Origin: Brachypodius melanocephalos
Taxonomy: Eukaryota; Chordata; Aves; Passeriformes; Pycnonotidae
Direction of reading: 5' to 3'
DNA length: 64,000 bases
NCBI GenBank assembly: GCA_013398615.1
Contig: VZSR01003798.1
Location: 7,408,258-7,472,257 of the forward strand
The stretch's first letter is position 1. Every line of letters begins with the position of its first letter. Below are positions 1 to 47,996 of the stretch, piece by piece. The notes under the pieces are model-generated. The model saw only the letters and a program-made list of their open reading frames with translations, was not told the origin of the DNA and made no database searches. The position numbers and the translations under genes are program-made.

Positions 1-997
1 CTCTGGCAATGGCTCTCTGTGTTTTATTCTGGAGGCCCAGGGTGCTTTGGAACTTCACTTGCACCAGTGTAAGGTGACCTGCAAGACTCTTGGTGCAATT
101 GAAATGACCAGTTATTTATAACTACAGAGACATGACCTAATCAATGGGAGTTTTTGCTAAAATCAGGGCAATCACCCTACCACCCTGAAAGCATATTTTT
201 TATCCTCTTCATCATCGAGAGCAGATATGCCCGAACTACTTCTACTTTGAAGATAAAAATCCCCCGATCCCTACTAATTGGGTTCACCCTCAAGGTTGGG
301 AGGCACTTTAGCCCCTGTCTCCACTGCTTTCTCATCCATGTGGTCATTCTCCAGGATGGCTGACAGCTATTGAACCTCCCTGATCAATAACCATCAGATG
401 GTAATGAACTGAATTCTGACATGGCATCGGATCTGAATGGACAATGCAGAGCCATAAACCTTTATCCTTGTTCAATGTTCAAAGAAGGAAACTAGATATG
501 CAGAGACTATCTAAGCATTTTTTATCATCCTTTGCCAGTCAGTCTATCTATCAGAAATTCTCATGGGTCATTCCACTGTCATATACAAGGTTTCAGCATG
601 AGCTAAATTTCTTTAAGCAGAAGTGGTTTCTTTCCGTGTTCTTCAGTGTATACACATGTATACACAACCAAGATTTATTTGCAGGCTCCCCAAGCAGTTG
701 CCAGTGTCTCTTGGGTCTGTCATACACAAGTTTCTTAAAACACTCATTTAGAAAATGAGCACACTTGTTACAGAAATGTTTTAAGTGGAGATTTGTCTTC
801 AAAATTCCTTCTCTTCTGATATATTTACTGGAGAAATATAGAGTGCTAAGATAATTTTAATTTTAACTAAGATGCCTGTGACACTAATGAGACTGTTTTG
901 AATGTGGTGCCTCTGAGAAATCTAAGAACATTGGGCTATAAGAAATATGCATCTCATACTTGACATAACGTGATCATTTCTCATTTTCATTTTCCAG
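1..997 (+). other. CEMIP: CEMIP intron (5' part outside window)
   Basis: This is intronic sequence before the first visible CEMIP exon. I see no exon matching the upstream CEMIP segment (LGSKHFLHLGF), so the missing exons are off the window edge. Confidence 0.8.
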
Positions 998-37585
<36,588 letters not shown>

Positions 37586-39349
37586 GGACACCCTGCTGTG
37601 CCTGCTGGCCACCAGCACTGCCCTGTGGGATGGACGGATGGACAGATGGACAGACAGACTACTGACCACTCTGCGCAGACCTCGCCCGCCTGCGCCACCG
37701 GTGTCGCATTTTGTTGTTGTTGTTGCTGTTCCAAAAGGAATCTCACTGTAAGTATCTGGAGTGGCCAGGTGTGACAGAAGAGCCTCTGTGGGCAGCGTGT
37801 GCTCCGTGCTGGCCAGCTCAGGCTGCCTCCAGCACCCAGACCCACTCTGGGCAAGGCTGAGCTGCTTTGACAAAAGCACTCCTGGGACAGACTGACCTCA
37901 GTGCTGCCTCTTGAAGGGCAGTTCTTGGTCTGAAGATCATCGACGGTTGTTGCTTCCACCAGCCTCTAAGTTGTCTGAAGACTTTTTCTTTTCCATAGTG
38001 CAACTAGCTGCTCACGTAGACGTGGAATGCCAGCTCAAAGACTGGTTGACAATCTGGGGTAGAAAGAGTGGATCTGAGTGATGGCCTGGATGCTGGGAAG
38101 TGTAACTGGACAGTAAGCATTTCTCCTAAAGCTTTTGTGAGGTTTGATCAAGCTCTTTGTGGTGTGTGTTGTACACACAGCCCACGGCACATAGTTGGGG
38201 AAGAAATGACAGAAGGAGTGGACAAAACATGCCAGCAGAGACCAATGGAACCACCTGTTTCTGCTTCCTCAGAAATCTGTGTTTTTCCTATGGGTCAAGG
38301 AGTTTTAACAGTGGTTGTGCAAATAGGAAATTTTCCTTCAAGGAGCAGCTGCAGGCTAGAAGGAGAGCAATGTCAATTAGCACATGTATTTTCTCAGCCT
38401 TTCCCTTCATATAACAACATGCAGGACCAGTTTATGGTTGCCAGCTAAAGCCATCCCAATTCAAGGCTTCCAATTTTTGATTAGGAATTCTGGGACTTAT
38501 CTTATTTAGCATCTAATAGGGTGAGCTGCCCTTGCCTTTCCCAGGACATCAGAGGGCACAGGATCAGACTATTCTGCTGTGTGCTGCTTTCTAGTCCTGT
38601 CCTCAGGCCTAAGGTATTATGTCTTGGTGCTCCTCTAAGAATTACAGGAGACCTGGATGAGGTCTTTCCAGGTGGCTGAAGAATTAAAGTGAGAATCCAA
38701 ATGAAGTATTTGGATGTCTTGTACCTCCTTTCCCCCTGCTTCAAACCAATACCTGGGCACTGGAGGCAGGTCAGAGTGAATCAGGATGTTACAGGGGCGT
38801 CTCTTGAAGCTGGGAAATTAAACATTATCCTGTAAAACACTGAAAGCACCTCCAGCGTTCAGTGACATTTCTGTCAGCTGCCCAGAAATACCACAAAGGC
38901 CTTTCTGGAGGCTGTGGCTGTTCTAAGAAATCTGAGGGCAGGTGGAAAGTGTGAAAGACATCATGACAAGCTTTTCAAAGAATGTTGATCTGGCCAGTAA
39001 GACTTGGGTTTGTTTCTCCACTTTATCTCTGCCTGTCCCCATTGCCACGTAAATTATTCCACTTGCTGATGGCTACTTTGTTTATGTAATTAAGTTGTTT
39101 TTGTCCCCCCCAGTATCAAAAATGCTACCTTAAAGTTAGACTAAAAAGCAAGGATTTTGTGTGTCATTCCAAAGGCTGGGCAGATGCTGGTTTATATCAG
39201 TTGCTCTGAATGTTAAAACAAACATGAACAAAATTTAGATAGTACTGTAGGTTACATTCCCCTCAAGCCTCTCCTGGGTTTTGAAACTGGAAATCTTTTC
39301 AGACTTACTGCAAAATTGTTTTGAATTCACTGAATGTCATGTGTGTTGT

Positions 39350-39401
39350 AAAAAAAAAGAAAAAAAGAAAAAAGGAAAAAAAAAAAAGAAAAAAAAAAAA
39401 G
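39350..39401 (+). repeat. A-rich tract in CEMIP 3' UTR
   Basis: About 50 bases are nearly all A with scattered G. The tract lies inside the transcribed 3' UTR, so oligo-dT priming here could mimic a transcript end. It has no nearby upstream AATAAA that I noticed. Confidence 0.85.
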
Positions 39402-40494
39402 CCAAGCTTTCCCTCCCAGCTTCCCAATGAGAATCTGGTAATGAATGCTCGTTAGGCATTTGTGCCATTTACAGAGTGAATGGGCAACATTTGTAAAAGG
39501 CAAATAAGGTCAGTTGTTTATTCCCCAAAATTCTTCTTTTTCTTTTCCTTTCCTAAAAAGCTCTCACCTTATTAAGAGAGAAAGCTTAAGCAGCTTGTCC
39601 TGTGATGCAGAGCTGGTCATGTGGGGCCTGTTTTGGAGCTGGGAAGGGTGTCCCACTGGGAATATAGAGTAGGGAGTCACTGCAGGCTGCCAGCCCGAGG
39701 GACAGCAGAGCACCATGGCCGTGGCAGGGACAGCCATGCCAGGGAAATGCCCAGGGCTCCATCTGACCTGCACTGGAGCCATCCGTGTGTCCTCTGGACA
39801 CAGAACAGGGCCTGGTGCCACCACCAGTCAGCCAGAGCTTTGTGCCATGGGATTCCAAACATGGGATTCCTCTTTGGTCTCTGACTGTTCTGGAAACTGC
39901 ACAGCCTGAGCAGTGAATTCCCTCACTGCCCATCCTCTGCCCACCCTGTACAGCCCCTGCACAAGTTGCAGTGACCCTCTCCGTGAGGGTTTATTACTCC
40001 AGATGTTTCCAGGTTTGCCTACACAGTTGCCATTGGTGGAGTGGGGTGTTATTTTTGATTGCATTTTGTTTGTTTGTCTCTTTGTTCGGATGTTTGGGTT
40101 TTATTGCCTCTGTTCAGTTGCTTGTTTTACCTGTCGCCGAAACAGCTGGTCCTTTTTCGGAGTTAGATGTTTGTACATTTTCTTATAGACTTTCCAATGA
40201 AAAAAAAGATATATTTTCTATTAATTTATTACAATGGCACTAAGACAACTGAATTGCAGACATATGAAGCATTTTTACTGGAGTTGAGCATTGTCCAGTT
40301 TGTTAAGGAGGTTGGCAATGTGTCTTTTCTGATAATCTGCTTTTGCACTTGAAAGCTCTTTATGTCCACAGACCGTGGTGGTGCATTGATTGTTGGGTTT
40401 ATGATGACAAGAGCTCTTGGGACATTGTTTCCAAAAGATTGTGGCTTACAACTGAAATAACACGTAGTTGTTTGGAGTACACAATGTTTATCAA

Positions 40495-40500
40495 AATAAA
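40495..40500 (+). terminator. Candidate CEMIP polyadenylation signal AATAAA
   Basis: A canonical AATAAA hexamer lies 2.9 kb past the CEMIP stop. It is followed within about 30 bases by a T-rich stretch (ttcttattttatttttg) that could act as the downstream element. Confidence 0.55.
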
Positions 40501-41058
40501 TATTCTGTGCAAATTTCTTATTTTATTTTTGTCTCCCTACTTATTTCAAAAGACAAAAGCCAAGGGGGCCAAGCAGCCCCTGTCTGCATTTGGTGGCCAG
40601 TCCACACAGACCACAGCACCTTTCACTGCCTGGTGACAGCTGCAGGACCTGAGAGAGGGGGACAGGAAAGGATGGAGATGGGAATGGGAAGGAGGATATT
40701 ACAGCCATGGGAAAGGCCTGGATTTGGGGCAGGTGGGGCACTATTGGGTGACAGGTCAGGAAACTGAAAATGCACCCGACTGGAAGGGCTCAAAGAGAGA
40801 TGTGAAGAGGTTTCCCCCCATCTCCACTTCTGCCAGGACGCAGGAAGGGATCACTGTTGTGCCAGTGCTGCTCTGTGTGTGTGTGCTGTGTATCTGTTGT
40901 TTGGGACTAGGGCTGGCTCAGTGGATCTGTTACCTAAGATTAAAAAGCATAAAATATAACATAATATGTTTAATAAAATATAACATGCTTTAATATTTAT
41001 ATTACATATTATAAAGATAATATAAATCATTAAGAGTATTACAGACTAGAAGAGAACG

Positions 41059-41160
41059 GAATAATTTACCTCAGAAAAGACCCCTAAGGTCATTGAGTCC
41101 AACGCCCATAACCAAGCATTCCAAAGTCCACTGCTAAACCATGTCTAGAAATGCCACATT
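41059..41160 (-). mobile_element. CR1 LINE 3'-end fragment
   Basis: The plus strand reads cagaaaagacccctaaggt, cattgagtccaac and ccactgctaaaccatgt. This is the reverse complement of the familiar avian CR1 3' region (..ggtttagtggtgga...ttggactcgatgatcttagag..). The copy is truncated and diverged and is surrounded by AT-rich DNA (about 40935-41240). Confidence 0.75.
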
Positions 41161-41237
41161 ATTATATATTATAGTTTATTTTATATGTATGATACGATAA
41201 AATTATTTTCTTAATTATAATTAATTTTTATCTGGCC

Positions 41238-41570
41238 AGGCCGTTCCCTGTCCGCGCGCGCCCTCTCGTGGCGCTGCCCGGGCTCTGCTCCCGGCGCTTC
41301 CCCATCCCGGCCGAGCCGCGATATTCCTGCGAGTCTCTCCCGGGCATCCAGCGCCAAACTGAGCTGTCACAGCTCTCGCTGCCCGCTGCGAGATTTAGGG
41401 ATGCTCCCTCCACTGCTTCAGAGAGCTTTGATTCTGTGGACCACAGGAAACTGTTTGTCCGTGTCCCCAAATCCATGCTTTCTATGCGACCCTTGCGGAC
41501 ACCTCGGCCAGAAGCTGAAGCCGCTGTGATGTGTCCCGGCATCTTCAGCCTGGAAGGGTGATCCCTGCAG
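41238..41570. promoter_or_regulatory. CpG-rich block between CEMIP and MESD 3' ends
   Basis: GC content and CpG density jump abruptly after a strongly AT-rich stretch. The first 160 bases include cgcgcgcgccctctcgtgg and many other CpGs. No annotated promoter is expected here, because both flanking genes end towards this point. It could be an insulator, an unannotated promoter or a GC-rich relic. Confidence 0.4.
41258..41274 (-). promoter_or_regulatory. CTCF-like motif
   Basis: GCGCCCTCTCGTGGCGC closely resembles the reverse form of the CTCF core (GCCMYCTRSTGG), with one mismatch in the 12-base core. It lies in the CpG-rich block between convergent genes, a plausible insulator position. It is called by eye; occupancy is unknown. 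Confidence 0.4.
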
Positions 41571-41748
41571 CTCTCTCAGGGGCTGTCCTGTCACCTCCAC
41601 TTCTGACCAAAGGATGGGGAGGGATGTGTACAAACTTCGGCTGCAGCCACACCCTTCTTTCTTCTTGCGTGGCTTCTTCCCAAAACACCTTCAGGAGCAG
41701 CTCCCCTCAGCCATGGAGCTGAACCCAGCACGTCCACTCGCCGTATAA

Positions 41749-41927
41749 CCTCAAAAACAAAACACCAGCGAGAGCTCCAGCATCCTGCAAACGGACCTAT
41801 CCGAAATTTCTGAGTGTAAGGCTCAGCTGAGGTGTCTCAGCACTCTCGGGACACGGCAAGTGGCCTGTGAGAAGGGAACGGTGACAGGATTCTACAGGAA
41901 ATTGCTCGGGAGGAAGACCCCCTACAA
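41749..41927 (+). other. Possible cryptic exon A with strong donor
   Basis: After an in-frame TAA at 41746-41748 the frame stays open for 59 codons, ending GFYRKLLGRKTPY plus two bases, directly before a consensus donor (aa|gtaagt). There is no ATG in this frame, so a real exon would need a weak acceptor inside it or a non-coding role. I recognise no family. Confidence 0.25.
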
Positions 41928-42150
41928 GTAAGTCTCTCTCTTGCTTTGCCAGAGGGTGTAATGTGAGATCAGAATGAAATTACCAGCCCCACACTACCCC
42001 ATCTCCTCTCCTACTGGGTTAGAGTAGGATGAGCAGTACAGGATAATGTTTCTCAAAGCACAGATACCTCACCTGAAAACAAAGGGCCTGACAGTTGATA
42101 GCAACACCTAAGGAAATGAATGCAGCTCATTTATTTCTGCTTTCCTGTAG

Positions 42151-42337
42151 ACCAGCTCCAGTATTCAAGGGTTACAGCTACATCTCTCGAGCACGGGCTG
42201 CTCTGATTACAAATCGAAAGTTGGTTTTCTCATCCCAGAAAGTGAGACTGTCCTGGCTTATCACTGCTGCCAGAAATAACAGCATGGCTGAAATACATTT
42301 CAGGCCTTGCCTGGGTTATCTGAGGCTCAAATGGTGA
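42151..42337 (+). other. Possible cryptic exon B, in frame with exon A
   Basis: A good acceptor (ttatttctgctttcctgtag) precedes a segment that joins exon A in phase (aa|a = K). It reads PAPVFKGYSYISRARAALIT, then on to CLGYLRLKW and a TGA, 61 residues after the junction. The intervening intron would be 223 bp. No homology is recognised; a lncRNA, a relic or chance are all possible. Confidence 0.25.
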
Positions 42338-45300
42338 TGTTATGTGGGAACAGAGGCCGAGAGGAATGGTGATAAAAAGAAAAGTGGTCTTGCCCTCATT
42401 AGGTTACACAGCTCATTAGTTCACAACAAACTACCTGGTACCCACATTAATGGCAAGACAGTTTTTTCAAGATCTTGTGCTCAACTGCTGTCTTAAATGC
42501 CAAAGCATTTGCATGTCTGTGCTTCCATTAAGCTCCTGGCAACTCCATCCTATTTTAAGTGCAATTATCTAAAGTCCACACAGTGATTAACATGCTGTAC
42601 AGCACCTGAAAGACAGCAGCTGACTATCCAGGGCTGGCAAGGCACAGAGTATGGCTGTGGATACAACTGGCAGATGAATAATAAAATACTCATATAAAAG
42701 TCTCGCGTAATTTTAAATATGCACTGTTTCAGACTTCCGAAATATTATTTCAGATGAGGGGATGAAAACTGACTCATATCTAATTTTTCTGAAAAAAGAA
42801 GTTGAATGAAATGGAGTTGCAGGAAAGACAAGTTAAAAAATTTACAAGATGGCCTGCAGGCATGAATCTCAGAAATAGCAACAATGGTCCCATAAATACA
42901 CCTATTAAACCTTTTTGCTTATTTTTATATTGAGTCAACAAGTGCTCAACCACGATCTTGTTTTCAGTACACCCTTGCACTACAATTATTCCTGTACAAT
43001 TCAGTCTTCCTCACTACAAAGAAAATTTTAGAAAAGTTACAGCAAGATCCAGGTCCCTTCATGGTGCTGTTCAACCCTTGCACCTTGCAAACAAATTCCA
43101 GGGTCTTGTTGTTCACTTCTTTCCAATGCTCACAGAGCCCTTGATGACATGTAACTCTGCCACCAACTACGGCAGCTGAGCTGATTTAAATATTAATGAT
43201 TTAACGAGTGCTCAATGCTCTGGTCAGTGCTTCCCACAGAATTAGTGGGCAGGGTGCCAACACAGAAGCCCAGTCTCTGTTCAGACACAACTGATAATTA
43301 AACTTTAAAAGCAGCAGATGTTACAGGCAGTGAAGATGGGCCCACAGGTTGTTTGGGGGTTTTTTTGTTGTTTTTTTTGTTTTGTTTTATTTTTTTTTTT
43401 TGAGGTATCAATATACTATCTAAGGGGAAAAAAGTTTGGGTTATAAACTCCACGAATTAGAGCATTCCAGTTGCTCTTCTGTAAAAAACAAGGGGGTCTT
43501 CTGTCCCACTGCAACAGAGACACAATTCTGGAGTAATAAAGAAAAAAGGTTGCTTCTGAGAAGTTGCAGCCTTTGCCATTAAGACAGGGAAGAGGCTGAA
43601 GCTCCTTTAAATGTCCCATTTTCCCCTCCCAAAATACCACTGTCTATGTAATAATAGTAATAAACAACATATACAACACCAATTTTAAAATAATTAACTA
43701 CTACCATTATTACTGTTAATTTAAATGATGGTTTAACAGCTCTGGTTTTCCTATCACAGGAACAGTTGATAAAATGCCACTGATAACCCAGCCAGTATCA
43801 ACACTGCTCTGTTCAGTAGCATCACACAGGAAAGGAACAAAGCATTTCCCATCTGTCCCTGGCTGAAGTCTGGCACTGTGCAATGCCTGATTGTTGTGTG
43901 TTACAGCAGCTTTTAAAATGCTAATCAAAAACTGCTCTGCACAGAGCTCTCCTGTGTCTAACCCCCTCCACCACCTGACTACTGCAGGAGAAAAAATACC
44001 ATCATCCAAAAATCCAAGTGGAGTGATTTTCCTTCTTCTTTCCTTCCTGGCACATTGGTACTACCTGAATTCAGCAAGATATGTCCTGTTAAAAGGGCAC
44101 AGCATAAAAGATAAAAAATAGTGATATTCAAAAATAGTTCATTTTATCCCAGAGTAAGAATTATCAAATAGTAGGGTATCAATGGACTTAGTAGGATGGC
44201 AATCTTAATAAAGAAAAACATGACAGTACCAATGAATTAGACATTTTTAACGCAGATATCCCTTCTATTCAGGCAGTTTCTTTGAATTTCTATAAACATC
44301 CGATGAAATTTAAAAAAAAGCCTTTGGAAAAGGCAGTGTTACTCCCTGATTAGAAAAGGAAATGAGCCACAGATAAAAGAATGGAAATAATTTATAAGCT
44401 TTACGAGAAACCTATTGAGAACAGTGGCCAAATACCAGAAAAAAAGTAAGTTGTTCCATATCTTTACAAAATCGTGCTTTAATTTATGATTTCCTTTTTG
44501 GGACACAATTGAAAGAGTTCAGGAACAGTGATAGAAAAGTAGATTCCCTTGGAAGTCAAGGTTGACCTGACTGTTCAGAGAAATGCTTTGACCCCTCTAA
44601 GCTAAGACCAGAAATCCTGTTGTGTCAGAACAGTTTAAAGAAAAACCCCAAATCAACAAAACCCAGAATATTTTTTCCAGCATTTTATTATATAAAAAGT
44701 TGATTGTCCATTGGAAATTTTTCACAAAGTGCAACCACATCCTGTGTAGCATCACTGACAAACTCTTTCTTCTGAGTAGGATAGCTGGGTTAAAAATTTA
44801 ACAGTAGCTCAGAAAAGTTAGTTAAAGCACTAGAACAGAGAAATCACCATGCTGGGAGGAGAAAGGCAGCAGATGTTTCGCTGTCATGAAAACAAATGAT
44901 TTTCCACGTACCTCTGTATAGAACTGAAAAAAAAAAAAGCAAATAGTAAGAGCTATAATTACCACCCTACTGATTGAAATTAGTTTTAGAGGAGATATCT
45001 GAATGTCCTGTATGTGGAAACAAAAAATTTGTTATTGAAAGCCTGACAAGCCTCCAAAGGAGACTCCTCCATCTTCTGAGGTAAACATAGAACATTCCTG
45101 GTCTTCCATAACTTTTTGAGGATGTTTATTTTGAGATATACATATACATATTCATGATAGGGTTCGGGCTTCTGAAATCATCACCAAACGTTTGGTTATA
45201 TAACACTGTCCCAGGACAAGTGCAACTGTCTCAAAGACTTTAACAGTTTTAAAAGGCAATTCAGGTTATTCTTGAGTAATGAATTGTGATAGCAGAGAAA

Positions 45301-47731
45301 GATTGGCTGGGGTAAAGTAGCTCCTGCCAGACTGCAATATTACACTTACTGGTATATTTCAGTATTTGTTTAGTGTAAAGCACAACAAAGGAAGAAGATG
45401 GAAGAATAAAAGAAACTTATTTTGTGACAGCAAGGCAGCATTTTGTGTTTTATATCAAAAAGCAACTGCCAAATCATCACATAGATTAAAAATCTAAAAA
45501 AAAAAACCAAAACAAACAAACCTCCCCCCAAAAAAAACCCAAACACTCTGAAATTTGATTAAGCTATGTGGCACAAGACATATCTGCATTTGGCATGGGC
45601 AACCAACACAGAAATAACCAACCAAACAACAAAAGAAAGGTCAACTGGCTGGTTCAATTTCAACAAAACTCCTTTTAACTATGAAGGGGAAAGACCCAAT
45701 CTACTGTAAATGTAGGTTTATGAATGACTGAAGTATCTATACTCAAAAGCTGGGCTATAGTGTAGTATTTGTTTCTCCAACAATTTCAAACCCAACCTGA
45801 TCAAAAAGGAAATAACATTAGGAAGAATACAAAACTGCACTTCCATGTCTTTCTGATCAAAATCTGAATTGTCACCTCTATACCACAACTTTGAAAAGCA
45901 AAAACTCATTAATATTTCATTTTTATAGTTTCATCTGACCTCTGTTCTTCCCTCGAGATGAGAAGCAATATTGTTTACAAAGGGTGGTGCTAACCCAGAC
46001 AATGTGGCCAAATGATAAATTAGTTATGCACAAGAATTGGACTTCACATCTCAACTATCCAAATATCTACTGAGACTCTTCTCAACTCTGCTGCACATCT
46101 GCATTAGTGTAAGAATATCAAAAGTAATAGTTAATCCTGAAGAAACAAATTTTAATTTTCCACTCAAACAGGTACAGGCCTGTTTAGTGAAGTGTAGCTG
46201 CAAAGGTTTCTTTAATCTAAATTCATGCAAATATAATTAAAATTAAATAAAATGAACCAACTGGAACCTTCATCAACATCATTTAGTCCTTACATATGGA
46301 AACCAAGGATGAGTTAGTCTGCCTCTTGAATACATAACTAAATGCAGATCTATTTAAAAGTTTTACTACCCTTCAAGAAAACAGTAAGTTCAGTGACATC
46401 TTTTATTTTAGAACAAGGACTCAGTCACAGTTTCATGCTTTTGATACCGAAGTATTCCACAAGATCAACCATTATGGTTCAACAATTAGGACCTTTTATC
46501 CAAAACACTTGGATTTTTAGCACCTTAAAGGAAAAGTAACACCATACCAGTATTGAGTGAAGACAGTTGATACTGTGCTCATCCTCTGCAAAATTATGTG
46601 GACCACACTACTCGGTGCCTTTAGTCCCTAACTGGTAATAAGGCAGAAGGGAAACAATTCTAAGCAAAGCATTGGACCGAAATTAATCTGAGTAATGATA
46701 AAATCTCCCCAATCACACAAAGTATTGGCTCCCATATGTCAAATGGTCATTTACAATCAACCATGTCAGTCAGGAATCTGTACCAAGAAAAAAACCCACC
46801 AAAATCTGACCAGATCAGCATCAGTAAATGATATGTCTAACTCAAAGTTTAACTGTGCTCTAACTAGAGCTTTTTCAAATATTTAAACAAACCATTAAAT
46901 CAGTAAACCAAATTAACTTCGGAGTTAAAGCTTTTTCTTCCAGCTCACTGCCTGAGGAACAGGGCACATGGAACAGCTGCTTCCACAGACACAGTCCTTT
47001 AGCAGCAGGAGTGCTGAGTGCCCTGAATCCGTCCCCACTTTTCACCCTGGCACTACTTGTGCAGGTGCTGACACTCTGCCTTCTGAAGGGCAGAGTGTCC
47101 CTCCTGTACAGACCTGGAGCGCATTAGCAGAGCTCCTACCTAGCATCCATCACACTCCTGAGCACTGCCACAGATTTCCAGGGACACAACAGGTTGAGTT
47201 TATTTTAAAGAAACAGGCAGTCTAACCAAACATGTCCTAAACCCTGTCATTTCAGGCATCTTTGGCCACTATTCTTTGCAACTTTGGCCAGTTTTGTGCC
47301 AACTGTGTCTACCCAACCGTCTTCCAAGAGAATCTTTTCACACTGCACTTGGCTCTCTGACTGCAGTTGTGAATCCATGTGCACACCCAAGACAGACACC
47401 GCTACTACAGATGAACATCGGTGTATTCTGAAATTAGAATTCTTCTTTTCCACTTAAATTAAATTTGTGATGTTAGACACACAGATTTGTATGCTAGTTT
47501 TAAACAACAAAAACACAAAAAAATTACAAACTAAAGCAGTCAATTGCTGGCATGAAGCATTACCTTTCCTGTAACTAAACAAATGGCCAACAGCAATGAG
47601 TAAACTGGTGAATTTCAACATAAATTTAAGTTTCAGTAGTCTCTGCTTCCTTCCTCCTCAAACCCCAGGACTCATCAGCAGATTCCCTTCAAGGAGCAGC
47701 AGAGCAGGGTTCAGTCTGGGCACTGTGGCTG
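42338..47731. other. AT-rich stretch, probably including the MESD 3' UTR
   Basis: No coding gene is supported here. The part nearest 47731 should be MESD 3' UTR on the minus strand. Minus-strand AATAAA hexamers occur at 47204-47199 and further down (for example at 44685-44690 and 43386-43391), so the UTR could range from about 0.5 kb to several kb. A T-rich run occupies 43349-43401. Confidence 0.5.
47199..47204 (-). terminator. Candidate proximal MESD polyadenylation signal
   Basis: AATAAA on the minus strand lies about 530 bases past the MESD stop codon and is the nearest canonical hexamer I noticed. More distal sites may also be used. Confidence 0.3.
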
Positions 47732-47996
47732 TCATAGCTCCTCTCTCTGGTTGGCTGCTCGGTTGTCCTCTTTGACATCATTAGATTTCTTCTCTGTGTC
47801 TTTTTTCTTCTTTGCCTTTTCAGGTTTTGTTTTGTTTTTCACTTTCTCATTTCCATCTGCTCCTTTGCCAGGATAAACCTGACCTTCCAGAGTAACATCT
47901 GCACACCTTTCCTGATTTATCAGGAAGTCTTTGATCTCCCAGGCGTAGCCACCATCCCGCAGCATGAAGATGGCTCGATTGGAGCCAACAATAAAC
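47732..47996 (-). CDS. MESD: MESD exon 3 (terminal)
   Basis: The minus-strand acceptor is tcctctag. It encodes FIVGSNRAIFMLRDGGYAWE, CADVTLEGQVYPGKG and a lysine-rich tail ending NQREEL, then TGA. The tail corresponds to the C-terminal escort region and ER-retention signal of MESD. Confidence 0.97.

Larger units (their letters stand above)
37586..40520 (+). other. CEMIP: CEMIP 3' UTR (approximate end)
   Basis: This is non-coding sequence following the CEMIP stop codon. The first canonical AATAAA noticed is at 40495-40500, followed by T-rich sequence, so cleavage near 40520 is plausible. The resulting UTR of about 2.9 kb fits the long human CEMIP 3' UTR. It contains a short TTG repeat near 37713 and an A-rich tract at 39350-39401. 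The 3' end is inferred. Confidence 0.65.

Noticed and set aside
41268..41561. Open frame with SFDSVDHRKLF, resembling a reverse-transcriptase FDxVDH motif
   Set aside because: No other reverse-transcriptase blocks surround it, and it lies in CpG-rich sequence unlike LINE ORF2. A chance resemblance is more likely.
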